Shown here in pieces: positions 54,847 through 63,739 of a stretch of DNA of 64,000 bases (position 1 is its first letter; every line of letters begins with the position of its first letter). A program made the translations under genes and the position numbers. The notes beneath the pieces are model-generated. The model was not told the DNA's origin. It made no database searches and was given only the letters and a program-made list of their open reading frames with translations. This DNA is from Acidobacteriaceae bacterium (GTDB taxonomy: Bacteria; Acidobacteriota; Terriglobia; Terriglobales; Acidobacteriaceae): assembly GCA_003151155.1 (NCBI GenBank), contig PLWX01000081.1:1-64000 (forward strand), given 5' to 3'.

Positions 54847-56517
54847 TCAGCCGATTGCCACGAGGTCGGCTTCGTTCTGCTTCGCTTTGGCGCGCACATC
54901 CACGGTGCAGCGCATCGGCTCGAGGGTATCGACAGGGACGGCGAACTCGCGTTCGATCTTCTCGCGGAATTCGGGCCCGGAATTGTAAGTACAGAATGGG
55001 TAGAGCTTGCCATCGGGCGCGGTGTAATGGATTACGCAGCGTTTCACGCGCTCGATATCGTAGTTGTAGAGATCCTGGAAGTGCATGCCGGCGACGAGCA
55101 GGGTGCGATAGGTATATGTGCCGTCTTTTCCGTCCCTGCCGAGTTTCTTATCGGTCATGCCCTGCAGAGTCTGCAGGAACTTGGTGAAGGTCAGGCCACG
55201 CGGCGCACGATCTTCGTGGAAGTGCTTTTTCAACGAATTCCAAACCCGCATCTTGGTATACAGCTTAAATATCGCCCTACTGCTTTTGCGCGACAGCTCG
55301 TCCATATCTTGGAGCATCGCACCCACATCGACAAACCGCGTGATCGGCACCGCCTGCCTGGTCTCGTCGTCAACAAATAGGTAGGTTCCGAGCGAACAGT
55401 GCGGATGCGAGGAGATGGTCGGCACCCCAACCCCGCGCAGCGCTGAGGTGAGTTTCGAGAACGGCGTAACGCAAGCCAGCGGGAAGAAATCGTTGTAGGC
55501 ATCGGTGATGCCCGTCTGATCGCTGACGCACTTTGCCAGATCGGCGAGAGTGAAACGCTTCTGTTCGAGTTCGCGGCGATTGATGCGGCCGGTGAAAGCT
55601 ACCGGCTGAAAGCTGATGCCGCTGACGCAGTCAATATTCTCGATCGCCACTCGTACGATATCGCCGATCTGGTGGTCGTTGAGACCCCTGACGATCGTGG
55701 GAACAAAAATGATCTTCATGCCTGTCTTGCGGCAGTTATCGATCGTCTTCATCTTGATCTCGAGCAGTGGGACGCCACGTACCCGGCGATAAATGTCGTC
55801 ATCCACGCCGTCGAATTGCAGGTACAGAGTATTCAGCCCGGCCTCTTTGCACTCCCGAGCGAAGTCGAGGTTCGAAAGTTCGATCCCGTTCGTCGCCGCT
55901 TGAATGTGGCTGAATCCCATCCCACGCGCCATCCGCAGCACGTCAAGGAAGCGCGGATAGACGGTCGGTTCGCCGCCGGAAAACTGCACGCAGCGCCCAT
56001 CGACAGGACGCTCGTCGCGTAGCGTCTGCAACATGCCGCGCACCTGCTCGAAACTCGGTTCGTAAACGTATCCGCTGGTATTTGCATTGGCAAAGCAAAC
56101 CGGGCAGGTCAGGTTGCAACGATTGGTCAGGTCGAGATTGGCAAGCGCCGTATGCGAGGTGTGCAGCGTGCACAAGCCGCAATCGGTTGGGCAGTTCGCG
56201 CCCTGCTCGTTATTCGGATTGGAATTGCCCGCATTGTCGCCGAAATTCCACTCTTCCATCTTGTGATACAGCTTGACGTCGCTGAACACCACATCGCGAA
56301 ATTCGCCGTGCTCTTCGCAGGTCTTCGCCATCCAGACTTTACCGTTCAGCTCAAACTCACGAGCCGGCAGCACCTTGCGGCACTCGGGACAGAGTGACAC
56401 CGTATCCTTCGGCAGTCCCTTCACTAAACGCTTGATGGACGCGCCGGTAAGCGTGAATTCAGGCTGAAGAATTTTGAAAGTCGGACGCTTGACGGGAGAG
56501 AACGTGGTCGTGCTCAC
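54847..56517 (-). CDS. Radical SAM enzyme, tetraether/membrane-spanning lipid synthase-like
   Basis: About 556 residues from GTG 56517, with GAGGT nine bases upstream; another GTG at 56598 has no such site. Domains in order: a rubredoxin-like start (CPEC at 43-46, then KTCEEHG at 66-71), an extra cluster motif CPTDCGLC (109-116), the radical SAM CxxxCxxC (134-141, DLTNRCNLTCPVCFAN), FSGGEP, and a long C-terminal domain with more Cys. This pattern matches Tes/MJ0619-type proteins that join lipid tails to make tetraether lipids, and the bacterial homologues proposed to make membrane-spanning iso-diabolic acid in acidobacteria. Exact substrate unproven. Neighbours give no hint. Confidence 0.78.
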   Translation of the reverse strand: MSTTTFSPVKRPTFKILQPEFTLTGASIKRLVKGLPKDTVSLCPECRKVLPAREFELNGKVWMAKTCEEHGEFRDVVFSDVKLYHKMEEWNFGDNAGNSNPNNEQGANCPTDCGLCTLHTSHTALANLDLTNRCNLTCPVCFANANTSGYVYEPSFEQVRGMLQTLRDERPVDGRCVQFSGGEPTVYPRFLDVLRMARGMGFSHIQAATNGIELSNLDFARECKEAGLNTLYLQFDGVDDDIYRRVRGVPLLEIKMKTIDNCRKTGMKIIFVPTIVRGLNDHQIGDIVRVAIENIDCVSGISFQPVAFTGRINRRELEQKRFTLADLAKCVSDQTGITDAYNDFFPLACVTPFSKLTSALRGVGVPTISSHPHCSLGTYLFVDDETRQAVPITRFVDVGAMLQDMDELSRKSSRAIFKLYTKMRVWNSLKKHFHEDRAPRGLTFTKFLQTLQGMTDKKLGRDGKDGTYTYRTLLVAGMHFQDLYNYDIERVKRCVIHYTAPDGKLYPFCTYNSGPEFREKIEREFAVPVDTLEPMRCTVDVRAKAKQNEADLVAIG

Positions 56518-56718
56518 AGCAGCTTTACCTCGCGGTTTCGCAACCAGTGACCTTGGAACGGATTGAGAGCTGCCCTTATTGTGCGCGTTTTCAGGCACTT
56601 GGGGATGTGAGGTGCGCCACCGCCGCGTGTGAAGCCGGATTTCAGCGAATGGCGGAAACGCGCATCCAGCGGCGCTCGGCAGAGGATGGGTGGGAAGCCT
56701 CTGAGCCCGGAGTTGGAC

Positions 56719-57858
56719 CTACTTCTTCTTTTTGGGGGTAGCGAGCTGCTTTTCGAAGAAATCCCCGGCCATCTCGGCGACCTGTTTGTGAACAGCTTCG
56801 CGATCGACTCCGGGATTATCGGCGAAGAATTGCGGCATCTTGCTTCTTCCGAGATCGGTTCCGACATCGAGGAACGTGTAATGGCCGACGCCGCCGGGAA
56901 GGATCATGAGTTGCGCGCCCTTTATGTTGTTGGCAAAGACCTGCGCGTTCTCCGTCGGCGGAACAATGGAATCGGCAGCTCCCGCCACAATGACGACAGG
57001 AATGTCGATTTGCTTGAGGCTTTCAAGATGGAAGGCACGAGCGATAGCCGGAGCGATCGCGAAGATCGCCTTGATCCGCGGATCGCGGTAGGAATCTGCT
57101 GCGCGTTGCAGCGACTGTCGCACTTCGGGGCGATCCTTCATCGCTTCGAATTTGTCGACCAGATCGGGCATCTCTGGCGGGTTGCAGGATGCGCGATGTT
57201 CGGGCTGTTCGCACCACCCGACCAGCCCCTCGAAATCGGTAGTGCCTCCCGCCAGTTCAAACGTGGTGTACCCTCCGAGCGAGAAACCGGCCGCACCGAT
57301 ACGTTCTCGATCGATCTTGGAACCGAAGCGACGATCCGCGAGCATGCCGTCGATCACCGTGCTGACGTCCTTGGCGCGCTCCCATGCTTCCATGAAGCCT
57401 TGTGGGGTGTAGCCCGTGACTGCATTGTTGCCGGGATGGTTCACAGCTACCACGATATTGCCTCGCGCTGCGAGGTAGGTGCCCATCCATGCCATCTGCA
57501 GAGCGCTACCACCCGTCCCGTGCGAGAGCGCGATCAGAGGATACGTACCGAAGGAGGGAGCGAGAGATGCATCTTTAGCCGCGCGTCCGGCGAGGAAGAG
57601 CGGCGGATCGCCGATCGCCTGATCCTGCTCATCGGCGCTGGCTTCGGAGGGATACCAGATGACGGCCGAGAGGGTGCGCTCCTCGGAGCCTCGCCAGTTG
57701 TAGCCCTCAGGTGCGTTGAATTGTCGAACGCTGAAGCCGACGTGACTTAGGACCGGCGGCGCTTTCTGCTTTTCTTTCTTCGAGGCAGCGCCGAGCGAAG
57801 GGATGGAGAGAAGGATTGCAACCAGGAAAAGTCGTCGATTGAACAAGGAATTCCTCAA
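56719..57858 (-). CDS. Secreted alpha/beta hydrolase, PAF-acetylhydrolase-like
   Basis: 379 residues, with an N-terminal signal region (NSLFNRRLFLVAILLSIPSLGAAS; the RR could be weakly Tat-like). Nucleophile elbow GAAGFSLGGYTTFELAGG (GFSLGG); Asp in VIVAGAADSIVPP; His in PGGVGHYTFLD. Motif order and length suit the platelet-activating-factor acetylhydrolase-like group of dienelactone-hydrolase relatives. Substrate unknown. It is 27 bases after the VKOR fusion gene on the same strand, so co-transcribed. Confidence 0.85.
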   Translation of the reverse strand: MRNSLFNRRLFLVAILLSIPSLGAASKKEKQKAPPVLSHVGFSVRQFNAPEGYNWRGSEERTLSAVIWYPSEASADEQDQAIGDPPLFLAGRAAKDASLAPSFGTYPLIALSHGTGGSALQMAWMGTYLAARGNIVVAVNHPGNNAVTGYTPQGFMEAWERAKDVSTVIDGMLADRRFGSKIDRERIGAAGFSLGGYTTFELAGGTTDFEGLVGWCEQPEHRASCNPPEMPDLVDKFEAMKDRPEVRQSLQRAADSYRDPRIKAIFAIAPAIARAFHLESLKQIDIPVVIVAGAADSIVPPTENAQVFANNIKGAQLMILPGGVGHYTFLDVGTDLGRSKMPQFFADNPGVDREAVHKQVAEMAGDFFEKQLATPKKKK

Positions 57859-57885
57859 CGGCGAACGCCGCTCAACTTCAGAAAT

Positions 57886-59541
57886 TTACTGCACCGCTCC
57901 GCCCGCCTTTTGCCAGGCTGCGAAACCGTCATGATAGACCTTGACCTCTTTGAAGCCGCGACTGGCGAGCAGTCCCGCGGCAGCACGACTCGCGGCGCAG
58001 ACATCGCCTGCGGCCAGCCCACTCTCGTAGACGACGACTGGCTTGTCCTTCGGCAGAGTGGAAACGCCATCGCTGATCTTATTCAGCGGTAGATTCACCG
58101 CCCCCGGGATATGCGACTTCGCAAAGTCTTTGGGCTGCCGGATATCGACGAACACCGCTCCCTTTTTCAGCATCTGCTGCGCTGCGGTGGTTGCGATCTC
58201 ATTTTTCTGCGGGCCCTTCGGCGCATTCTCATCGCAATCGCCGGATGACGCCTGGCCCATGAAAAGTGGATTCGGTGGGGCCGGCGCGAGTCCCGGCACA
58301 ATCGAGGTTGCCGCGGAGGCGGTCGTCACCGCTTGCTGCTTGGACTCAGGGGCGTTCGCCGGAACTGCCACCGGCTTCGGTGCTGCTTTAACTGCGGGGG
58401 GTGACGCCGTTTCAGCCTTGGGAGCGGGTTTTGCGTCCGCCGCTGGCTGGGGCGCTTGCGCTCCGCTCACCATCGCGGTGAACTCCTGCATGTTCAGCCC
58501 GCCCACATGCTGCTGCTGGTTGACATAGAAGGTCGGCGTGGCGTTTACATTAACAGCCTTCCCATCGGCGATGTCCTGCTGCACGCGTTGCGCTTTCGCC
58601 CCACTGTCGAGACAGGCGTTGAACTTGGCGGTATCGAGACCAATATCCTGCGCGTAGTACTTCAACTGCACCACCGCGAGTTCGCCATACGCCTGGTAGA
58701 GGCGATCGTGCATCTGCCAGAACTTTCCCTGATCATCGGCGCATTCTGCGGCTTCAGCGGCTTTCTCGGCGAATTGATGGAATTTCGCCAATGGGAACTC
58801 GTGGAAGACGAAACGCACCTGCTTTGGAAAGCGCTTCCGGATTTCCTGGTTGGTAGCCTCGGCAATGATGCACGAAGGACATTGGAAATCCCCGAACTCC
58901 ACCACCGTGACCGGCGCATTCGCAGGTCCGATGGTATGACTATCCGGTTTCACAAGACGAGTGAGATCCGGCGGAGCTGCGTTGGCGGGAGCTTCGAGCT
59001 GCTTCTTCACTTCGGCGGCCGAATGATGCGAGAGCCAAGCAAATGCCGGCACCGCAACTACCAGTGCAATCACGAACAACAACACATTCTGCAGCGCGAC
59101 ACGATGAGTGGCCTTGGGCCCATCCACCGCTGGCTTGCTGATTTCGATGGCAAGCAAAATGAACACAAACGCGATGGCAATCTGCTGCGCGATACACCAC
59201 GCGCACCAGGCGTGAATGCTGAAAGCTTCAAGGCTAGTGAAATACAGCGAGATCACCACGCCGGCCGCGGAAATTCCAAACGCCAGCTTGCGCATCAGCC
59301 CACTCAAGTGCGGAGCGACGAACGGCTCAACCAGCAGCAGCACAACCAGCGCGGCATACATCGCGACGCCGAAGGCCGGGGTTGGAATGCCTCCCCAGAA
59401 CGCGAAGCGGCTGGCGCGCACTTCGTCGCAGCCGGTGCCCAGGCAGACAAGCGGATGCGTAGGTGAGGTATAGACCCACCACAGGTAAGCCGAATCGAAC
59501 AGGCCGAAGAGGCTGAAGACAAGAGCAAGAGTCTTGCGCAT
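57886..59541 (-). CDS. VKOR-DsbA-rhodanese fusion, disulfide-forming membrane protein
   Basis: 551 residues in three parts. (1) VKOR domain, about 1-150, four to five membrane segments, loop Cys33/Cys38 and active Cys113-x2-Cys116 in HAWCAWCIAQQ. (2) DsbA-like thioredoxin domain, about 195-360, with Cys221-x2-Cys224 in FQCPSCIIAE and the cis-Pro loop NATPTFYV. (3) after a Pro/Ala-rich linker, a rhodanese domain (about 450-551) whose usual active-site loop is altered to VVVYESGLAAGDVCAASRAA, with Glu in place of the normal Cys and a Cys ten residues later. It should oxidise periplasmic thiols, handing electrons to quinone; the rhodanese role is unknown. Confidence 0.9.
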   Translation of the reverse strand: MRKTLALVFSLFGLFDSAYLWWVYTSPTHPLVCLGTGCDEVRASRFAFWGGIPTPAFGVAMYAALVVLLLVEPFVAPHLSGLMRKLAFGISAAGVVISLYFTSLEAFSIHAWCAWCIAQQIAIAFVFILLAIEISKPAVDGPKATHRVALQNVLLFVIALVVAVPAFAWLSHHSAAEVKKQLEAPANAAPPDLTRLVKPDSHTIGPANAPVTVVEFGDFQCPSCIIAEATNQEIRKRFPKQVRFVFHEFPLAKFHQFAEKAAEAAECADDQGKFWQMHDRLYQAYGELAVVQLKYYAQDIGLDTAKFNACLDSGAKAQRVQQDIADGKAVNVNATPTFYVNQQQHVGGLNMQEFTAMVSGAQAPQPAADAKPAPKAETASPPAVKAAPKPVAVPANAPESKQQAVTTASAATSIVPGLAPAPPNPLFMGQASSGDCDENAPKGPQKNEIATTAAQQMLKKGAVFVDIRQPKDFAKSHIPGAVNLPLNKISDGVSTLPKDKPVVVYESGLAAGDVCAASRAAAGLLASRGFKEVKVYHDGFAAWQKAGGAVQ

Positions 59542-59580
59542 AGGTCCTGTCTATTATCGCAGGAACCGTCGCAACGGCCA

Positions 59581-60972
59581 CTAGTAGCGCCAGATCACGT
59601 CCACGGCGAAGGTGAGTTGGCTGCGACGGGTGCCGTTGTCGTAAGGCGATGCGTCGTAAGCGTGCTCCCATCGAAGTTCCGGGCGAATCGTGACGACATC
59701 CGAAAGCCAATGCCCAAACGTGATGGCATGCTCGGAGTAGAGCGACTTGTAGCCGGTGCGCTGGCCCGCCTTGTCTTCGAAGATTTCGTTCCGGATCGAG
59801 ATGTAATTTTTCTTCGAGAACTCTCGCTGTAGATAATTCACCCCGCTCCACACCGGCGCGAAGCAACGGATTTGTCCGGGTGAGCAGATCGCGCCGTTCG
59901 CGTTTGGTTCCGTAGGCAGAGGGCCGCCCGCCGCCGGCACATCGCGCATGTACTCGTAGTAGGTTTCGGTCGCCATGTGCCAATGCTGGTTGAATTTGTG
60001 GTACCAGGTGTTCACGAAGAGTTGGACGTTGTTGTAGGCATAGCGCCCGCTGTTGATGCCACTCGCACAGGGGTAGACATTGTCGTTCCCATGATTGAAT
60101 GTGTAACTCACACACGCAGTGAGAGAAGGCTTACCGCCGCGCGCCCATGAAGCAATATCGTTTCCTGCCGAAATGCCGAGGTTGAAAAGCCAGCGATCAT
60201 TGAGCTTCAACGTGGTAATCACGCCGGTCTGCGTGAAGGGGTCGTAGGAAAACAGTAGCGAGTGGCTATACGTGTAGTTGTTTACTGCGAGTTGCGCCTC
60301 GATGTCGGGTACCGAGATATATCGACCGACGCGAATATTAAATCCACCGGCAATATGCGGATCGTAAAGATCGGCGTAGACCATCAGCGGGTCGTCGCCA
60401 TATTGCCTTCCCTGCTGCAGCAGCTGTTGACTGAACCATCCTTTCGCAGTGGTGAAGTGATAATCGATCCCGTACATGTTGCCGACGCGGAAGCCCCAGT
60501 CGAGATGATCGGTCTGCACCGTGTCCGGCACACGGTCTACGTAAGTAACCAGCTGATCCAGCTCAATCCGGTTCGCATAAAAGTTGTAACCCTCGGGCAG
60601 ATTCGAATGTTTCGAGGTACTGAAATCGAAACCAGGATTGATCCATCCATAGATTTGAATGCGGCTCTTCTTCCACCAATCGCCGTTCGGCCCGGACTCA
60701 AGGGCGCGCATTAACGGATAATTCGTAGTGTTGGTGGCGCCGATTGTCGAGCTGCCACCGTAGTTCCAATCTGCATTCGGAAACGGCGGCGCATCGAGCG
60801 GAGCCTGCGGAATGCGACGCGGCGCCGATTCGCCGTCACCTGTCTCTTGCAACTCTTGCTTGCAGGCTTCGTAGAGCCGCTGAAAGAAATTTCCGTTGAG
60901 GGTGGTTGTTTGCGCGAGTGCATTCGTGCAAACGAGTAGTAGAGCGGCCAGGATCGAGAGTCGCATCAGCAT
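59581..60972 (-). CDS. Outer-membrane porin, BBP2-like
   Basis: 463 residues, signal MRLSILAALLLVCTNALA. Putative beta-barrel of the BBP2/OmpL-like group (PF07642): SRIQIYGWINPGFDFSTS, NRIELDQLVTYVDRVPDT, IRVGRYISVPDIEAQLA, with alternating hydrophobic strands to the C-terminal aromatic (VDVIWRY). Likely a passive outer-membrane channel. Ends 39 bases past the VKOR gene's start; same strand and probably the same unit. Confidence 0.87.
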   Translation of the reverse strand: MLMRLSILAALLLVCTNALAQTTTLNGNFFQRLYEACKQELQETGDGESAPRRIPQAPLDAPPFPNADWNYGGSSTIGATNTTNYPLMRALESGPNGDWWKKSRIQIYGWINPGFDFSTSKHSNLPEGYNFYANRIELDQLVTYVDRVPDTVQTDHLDWGFRVGNMYGIDYHFTTAKGWFSQQLLQQGRQYGDDPLMVYADLYDPHIAGGFNIRVGRYISVPDIEAQLAVNNYTYSHSLLFSYDPFTQTGVITTLKLNDRWLFNLGISAGNDIASWARGGKPSLTACVSYTFNHGNDNVYPCASGINSGRYAYNNVQLFVNTWYHKFNQHWHMATETYYEYMRDVPAAGGPLPTEPNANGAICSPGQIRCFAPVWSGVNYLQREFSKKNYISIRNEIFEDKAGQRTGYKSLYSEHAITFGHWLSDVVTIRPELRWEHAYDASPYDNGTRRSQLTFAVDVIWRY

Positions 60973-61106
60973 CCGGAGAAATCCAAAACCGATTGGAATC
61001 GGAGCTGCTGCTCCTGGTTGCGGACGCGTGAGAGAAAGCTATAAAGAGTTCATAAAATCCAGACCTGCTGTTGGAACGCCATCCGCAGCTCTGCTTCTAA
61101 TCAGGG

Positions 61107-62459
61107 ATGGAACAGGATCTCGAAGTCCAATCTGTTTACGAAGGTCCCGAGCGGCGACAACACGATCCTGAACTGGCGCGGCGCATGCTCAAGGGGCTCA
61201 ACAAGCCGGTAAAGCATGGAGTGTTTCGTTCACTCGGGCTCGGCCTCATTACTGGCGCTGCCGACGACGATCCTTCCGCAATCGGCACCTACGCGGCAGC
61301 AGGCGCGACCTTGGGTCCCTCGTTCTTGTGGACCGCGCCAATCACCTTCCCCATGATGTTTGCGGTTGTGTATCTGTCCGGCAAGCTCGGGCAGGTGGCC
61401 GGCAAAGGATTGTTCGCTGTCATTCGCGAACACTATCCGCGCTGGCTGCTGTACGGATCGTTAATTGGCGTGTTGATCGGCAACATCATCGAAGCTGGAG
61501 CCGATCTGGGCGGCATGGCGGCGGCGCTGAACGTGATCGTTCCGGTGCCCATCGGATGGATCGTCGTCGGCGTGACCCTCACGATTCTCGGTCTCCAGAT
61601 CTGGGGATCGTACACGCTCATCCGTAGCGTATTCCGATGGCTCGCACTTGCGCTGCTCGCCTACGTGGGATCGGCATTGCTCGCAAAGCCGGAACTGTGG
61701 CCGGTCTTGAAGGGCACCTTCGTTCCTCACATTTACTTCACCAAAGAGTTTCTCTCGATGCTGGTTGCGGTGATCGGCACCACGCTATCGGCGTATCTCT
61801 ACACATGGCAGTCGAACCAGGATGTGGAAGAAGACATTTCCATGGGCCGACGCCGGTTGACGGATCGTATCGGAACAACCAAGGAAGAACTTCGCCACAC
61901 CGCTCGCGATGTTGGATTCGGCATGTTCTTCTCCAACCTCGTGATGTACTTCATCATCCTCTCGACCGCGGCGACGCTGTTCCACTTGGGAAAGACGGAT
62001 ATCAACACAGCGGCTGATGCCGCGCAAGCCTTGCGACCCTTCGCAGGAAACGCCGCTGGTTTGCTCTTCGCCATCGGTGTGATCGGCGTTGGCTTCCTGG
62101 CTGTGCCTGTCATGACGATCGGCGCGGCCTATGACCTCTCGCAAACTTTCGGATGGAAGCATGGCTTGCATGCGAAACCGAAAGAGGCGAAAAAGTTCTA
62201 TATAGCGATCACTGTTTTTACATTCCTCGCGATGGGATTAAATTTCTTTGGCATCAATCCGATGAAAGCGTTGGTATGGGCCGGGATCGTGCAGGGATTC
62301 TCGACCCCGTTCCTCATGCTGCTGGTAATGCTGATCACGAACAACCGAAAGATCATGGGGCCGTGGGTAAATTCGCGGGCAATGAATATTCTGGGCTGGG
62401 CAACGACGGTAGCGATCTTTGCGGCAGCTGTGGGGCTGGTGATTGTGACTTGGTTCTAG
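61107..62459 (+). CDS. NRAMP-family divalent metal transporter, divergent
   Basis: 450 residues, eleven or so membrane helices. The first-helix motif, DPGN in ordinary NRAMPs, is ITGAADDDPSAIGTYA (Asp53-55, Pro56). The helix-6 MPH of Mn/Fe transporters is replaced: VIGTTLSAYLYTWQSNQDVEED. It therefore belongs to a side branch, resembling bacterial NRAMP-related proteins of uncertain metal preference. Preceded by a cytoplasmic head of about 38 residues. Stop is 9 bases from a minus-strand gene. Confidence 0.87.
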   Translation: MEQDLEVQSVYEGPERRQHDPELARRMLKGLNKPVKHGVFRSLGLGLITGAADDDPSAIGTYAAAGATLGPSFLWTAPITFPMMFAVVYLSGKLGQVAGKGLFAVIREHYPRWLLYGSLIGVLIGNIIEAGADLGGMAAALNVIVPVPIGWIVVGVTLTILGLQIWGSYTLIRSVFRWLALALLAYVGSALLAKPELWPVLKGTFVPHIYFTKEFLSMLVAVIGTTLSAYLYTWQSNQDVEEDISMGRRRLTDRIGTTKEELRHTARDVGFGMFFSNLVMYFIILSTAATLFHLGKTDINTAADAAQALRPFAGNAAGLLFAIGVIGVGFLAVPVMTIGAAYDLSQTFGWKHGLHAKPKEAKKFYIAITVFTFLAMGLNFFGINPMKALVWAGIVQGFSTPFLMLLVMLITNNRKIMGPWVNSRAMNILGWATTVAIFAAAVGLVIVTWF

Positions 62460-62468
62460 CGATCGGCC

Positions 62469-62657
62469 TTAACGCGATGCACCACGTTTCCAGTCAACAA
62501 CGAACATGACGTTGACGAAAAGGAGTAGGGCAACTCCAGCGAGCACGACGAGCTCCGACGGGTGGGCGATCAGGATGTCAAAGAGGAGAGCCGCCAGCAA
62601 GATTGAATTCGCTAACAAAACCTGGTGCTTGCGCTGCATCTTCAGTTTGGTTTCCAT
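62469..62657 (-). CDS. Small two-helix membrane protein
   Basis: 62 residues, two hydrophobic segments (about 14-31, LLANSILLAALLFDILIA, and 36-53, LVVLAGVALLLFVNVMFV), ending KRGASR. No family recognised. Follows the methyltransferase gene on the same strand by 26 bases. Confidence 0.65.
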   Translation of the reverse strand: METKLKMQRKHQVLLANSILLAALLFDILIAHPSELVVLAGVALLLFVNVMFVVDWKRGASR

Positions 62658-62683
62658 GTGTGGGTCAAGCTCCTCGCCCGCAG

Positions 62684-63445
62684 TTATGGATTTTGCGCAA
62701 TGACGATGGCCACTGGAAAAGCGTAGGCGATGTTGTGGCCATTGCGGCGGGGCTGCATGTCAATTCGATCTTCGACGAGTGAGTCTTCGTAGAGTCTCCG
62801 GCAGCGGGCTTCGTCGCCGGGCTGGCAATACGAGCGTGCGAGGAGGCTATCGAGATCGCCGGCCATGCGTAGCGTTTCAACCTGCGGATCTTTGAGTCCG
62901 GCCTGCGAGAAGAGCGTCAGCATCTCTTCAACGGGCAGCGCGCGGACATGCGAGTTGTCGCGCAGCTTCTCCATCCGATTGAAGGCCTCAGCCTTTTCAC
63001 GTGCAGGTGCGGTATCAACGACCAGGATTCGTCCTCCCTTTCGGCACACTCGTTTCATTTCACTGAGCACCGCGAGCGGTTCGAGAAAGTGATGAAAGGC
63101 ATAACGGCAAGTGACGAGCGTGAAACTCTCGTCCGCGAATGGCAGACGCGTGACGTCGCCTTCGATCCACGTCAGATTTACTAGATGAAGTTCGCCTTGC
63201 AGCTTCCTCGCTTGCCCTAGCATTGCGGGCGTGAGATCGATCCCTGTGGCATGCTTCGCTTTTGAAGCAAGCGCACAGGTTAGGATGCCTGGACCGCTGG
63301 CGACATCGAGAACTTCGTCGTTAGCATTCGGAGCCGCAGCCAGCAATATCCGCCCGACGATCGCTTCATTCTTAATCGGCTGCGCGTTGGCATACGCTGC
63401 CGCCTGGAAGGTGAACTGCTCGACGACGTTCTCGGTAGGTTTCAT
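62684..63445 (-). CDS. Class I SAM-dependent methyltransferase
   Basis: About 253 residues from ATG 63445. UbiE/COQ5-like SAM fold: VLDVASGPGILTCALASKAK (motif I), GIDLTPAML (acidic loop), VTRLPFADESFTLVTCRYAF, LVVDTAPA. Methylates a small molecule; substrate unknown. Starts after a 290-base intergenic region and precedes the two-helix protein. Confidence 0.88.
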   Translation of the reverse strand: MKPTENVVEQFTFQAAAYANAQPIKNEAIVGRILLAAAPNANDEVLDVASGPGILTCALASKAKHATGIDLTPAMLGQARKLQGELHLVNLTWIEGDVTRLPFADESFTLVTCRYAFHHFLEPLAVLSEMKRVCRKGGRILVVDTAPAREKAEAFNRMEKLRDNSHVRALPVEEMLTLFSQAGLKDPQVETLRMAGDLDSLLARSYCQPGDEARCRRLYEDSLVEDRIDMQPRRNGHNIAYAFPVAIVIAQNP

Positions 63446-63689
63446 GATTCCTGTCACAACTCGAAAAAACAGCACTTTGCGCTTAGTTCAGGATCGGCAC
63501 TGCCATTCGCGCCATGCTCCGTGAAAATAAATGGAGCGCAGCGCCGGCCACCGTTTGAGGTCGCAGGCTGCGACCTCAAAGCTGTCTCGAGCCATACAAC
63601 GCGCTTCCTAATTCTGCGCCTGCGCGAGAATCGTGGCCGCCCACAAACGTGGTACTCCGCTCCGACGATCCCGTTTATTTCGCACAAAA
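63446..63689. other. Intergenic region upstream of the methyltransferase
   Basis: About 244 bases with no gene. Contains GC-rich palindromic bits (AGGTCGCAGGCTGCGACCT, 63569-63587, an exact palindrome around a single base) and presumably the methyltransferase promoter. Confidence 0.5.
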
Positions 63690-63714
63690 GCAAAAACCCC
63701 GCGATATGCGGGGT
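63690..63714 (-). terminator. Rho-independent terminator of the edge gene
   Basis: ACCCCGC (63696-63702) with GCGGGGT (63708-63714), loop GATAT. On the minus strand the stem is followed by TTTTTGCTTTTG, so it ends the partial gene at 63740. Confidence 0.88.
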
Positions 63715-63739
63715 CTTTGCGAGTTCCAGATCGAGCGAC

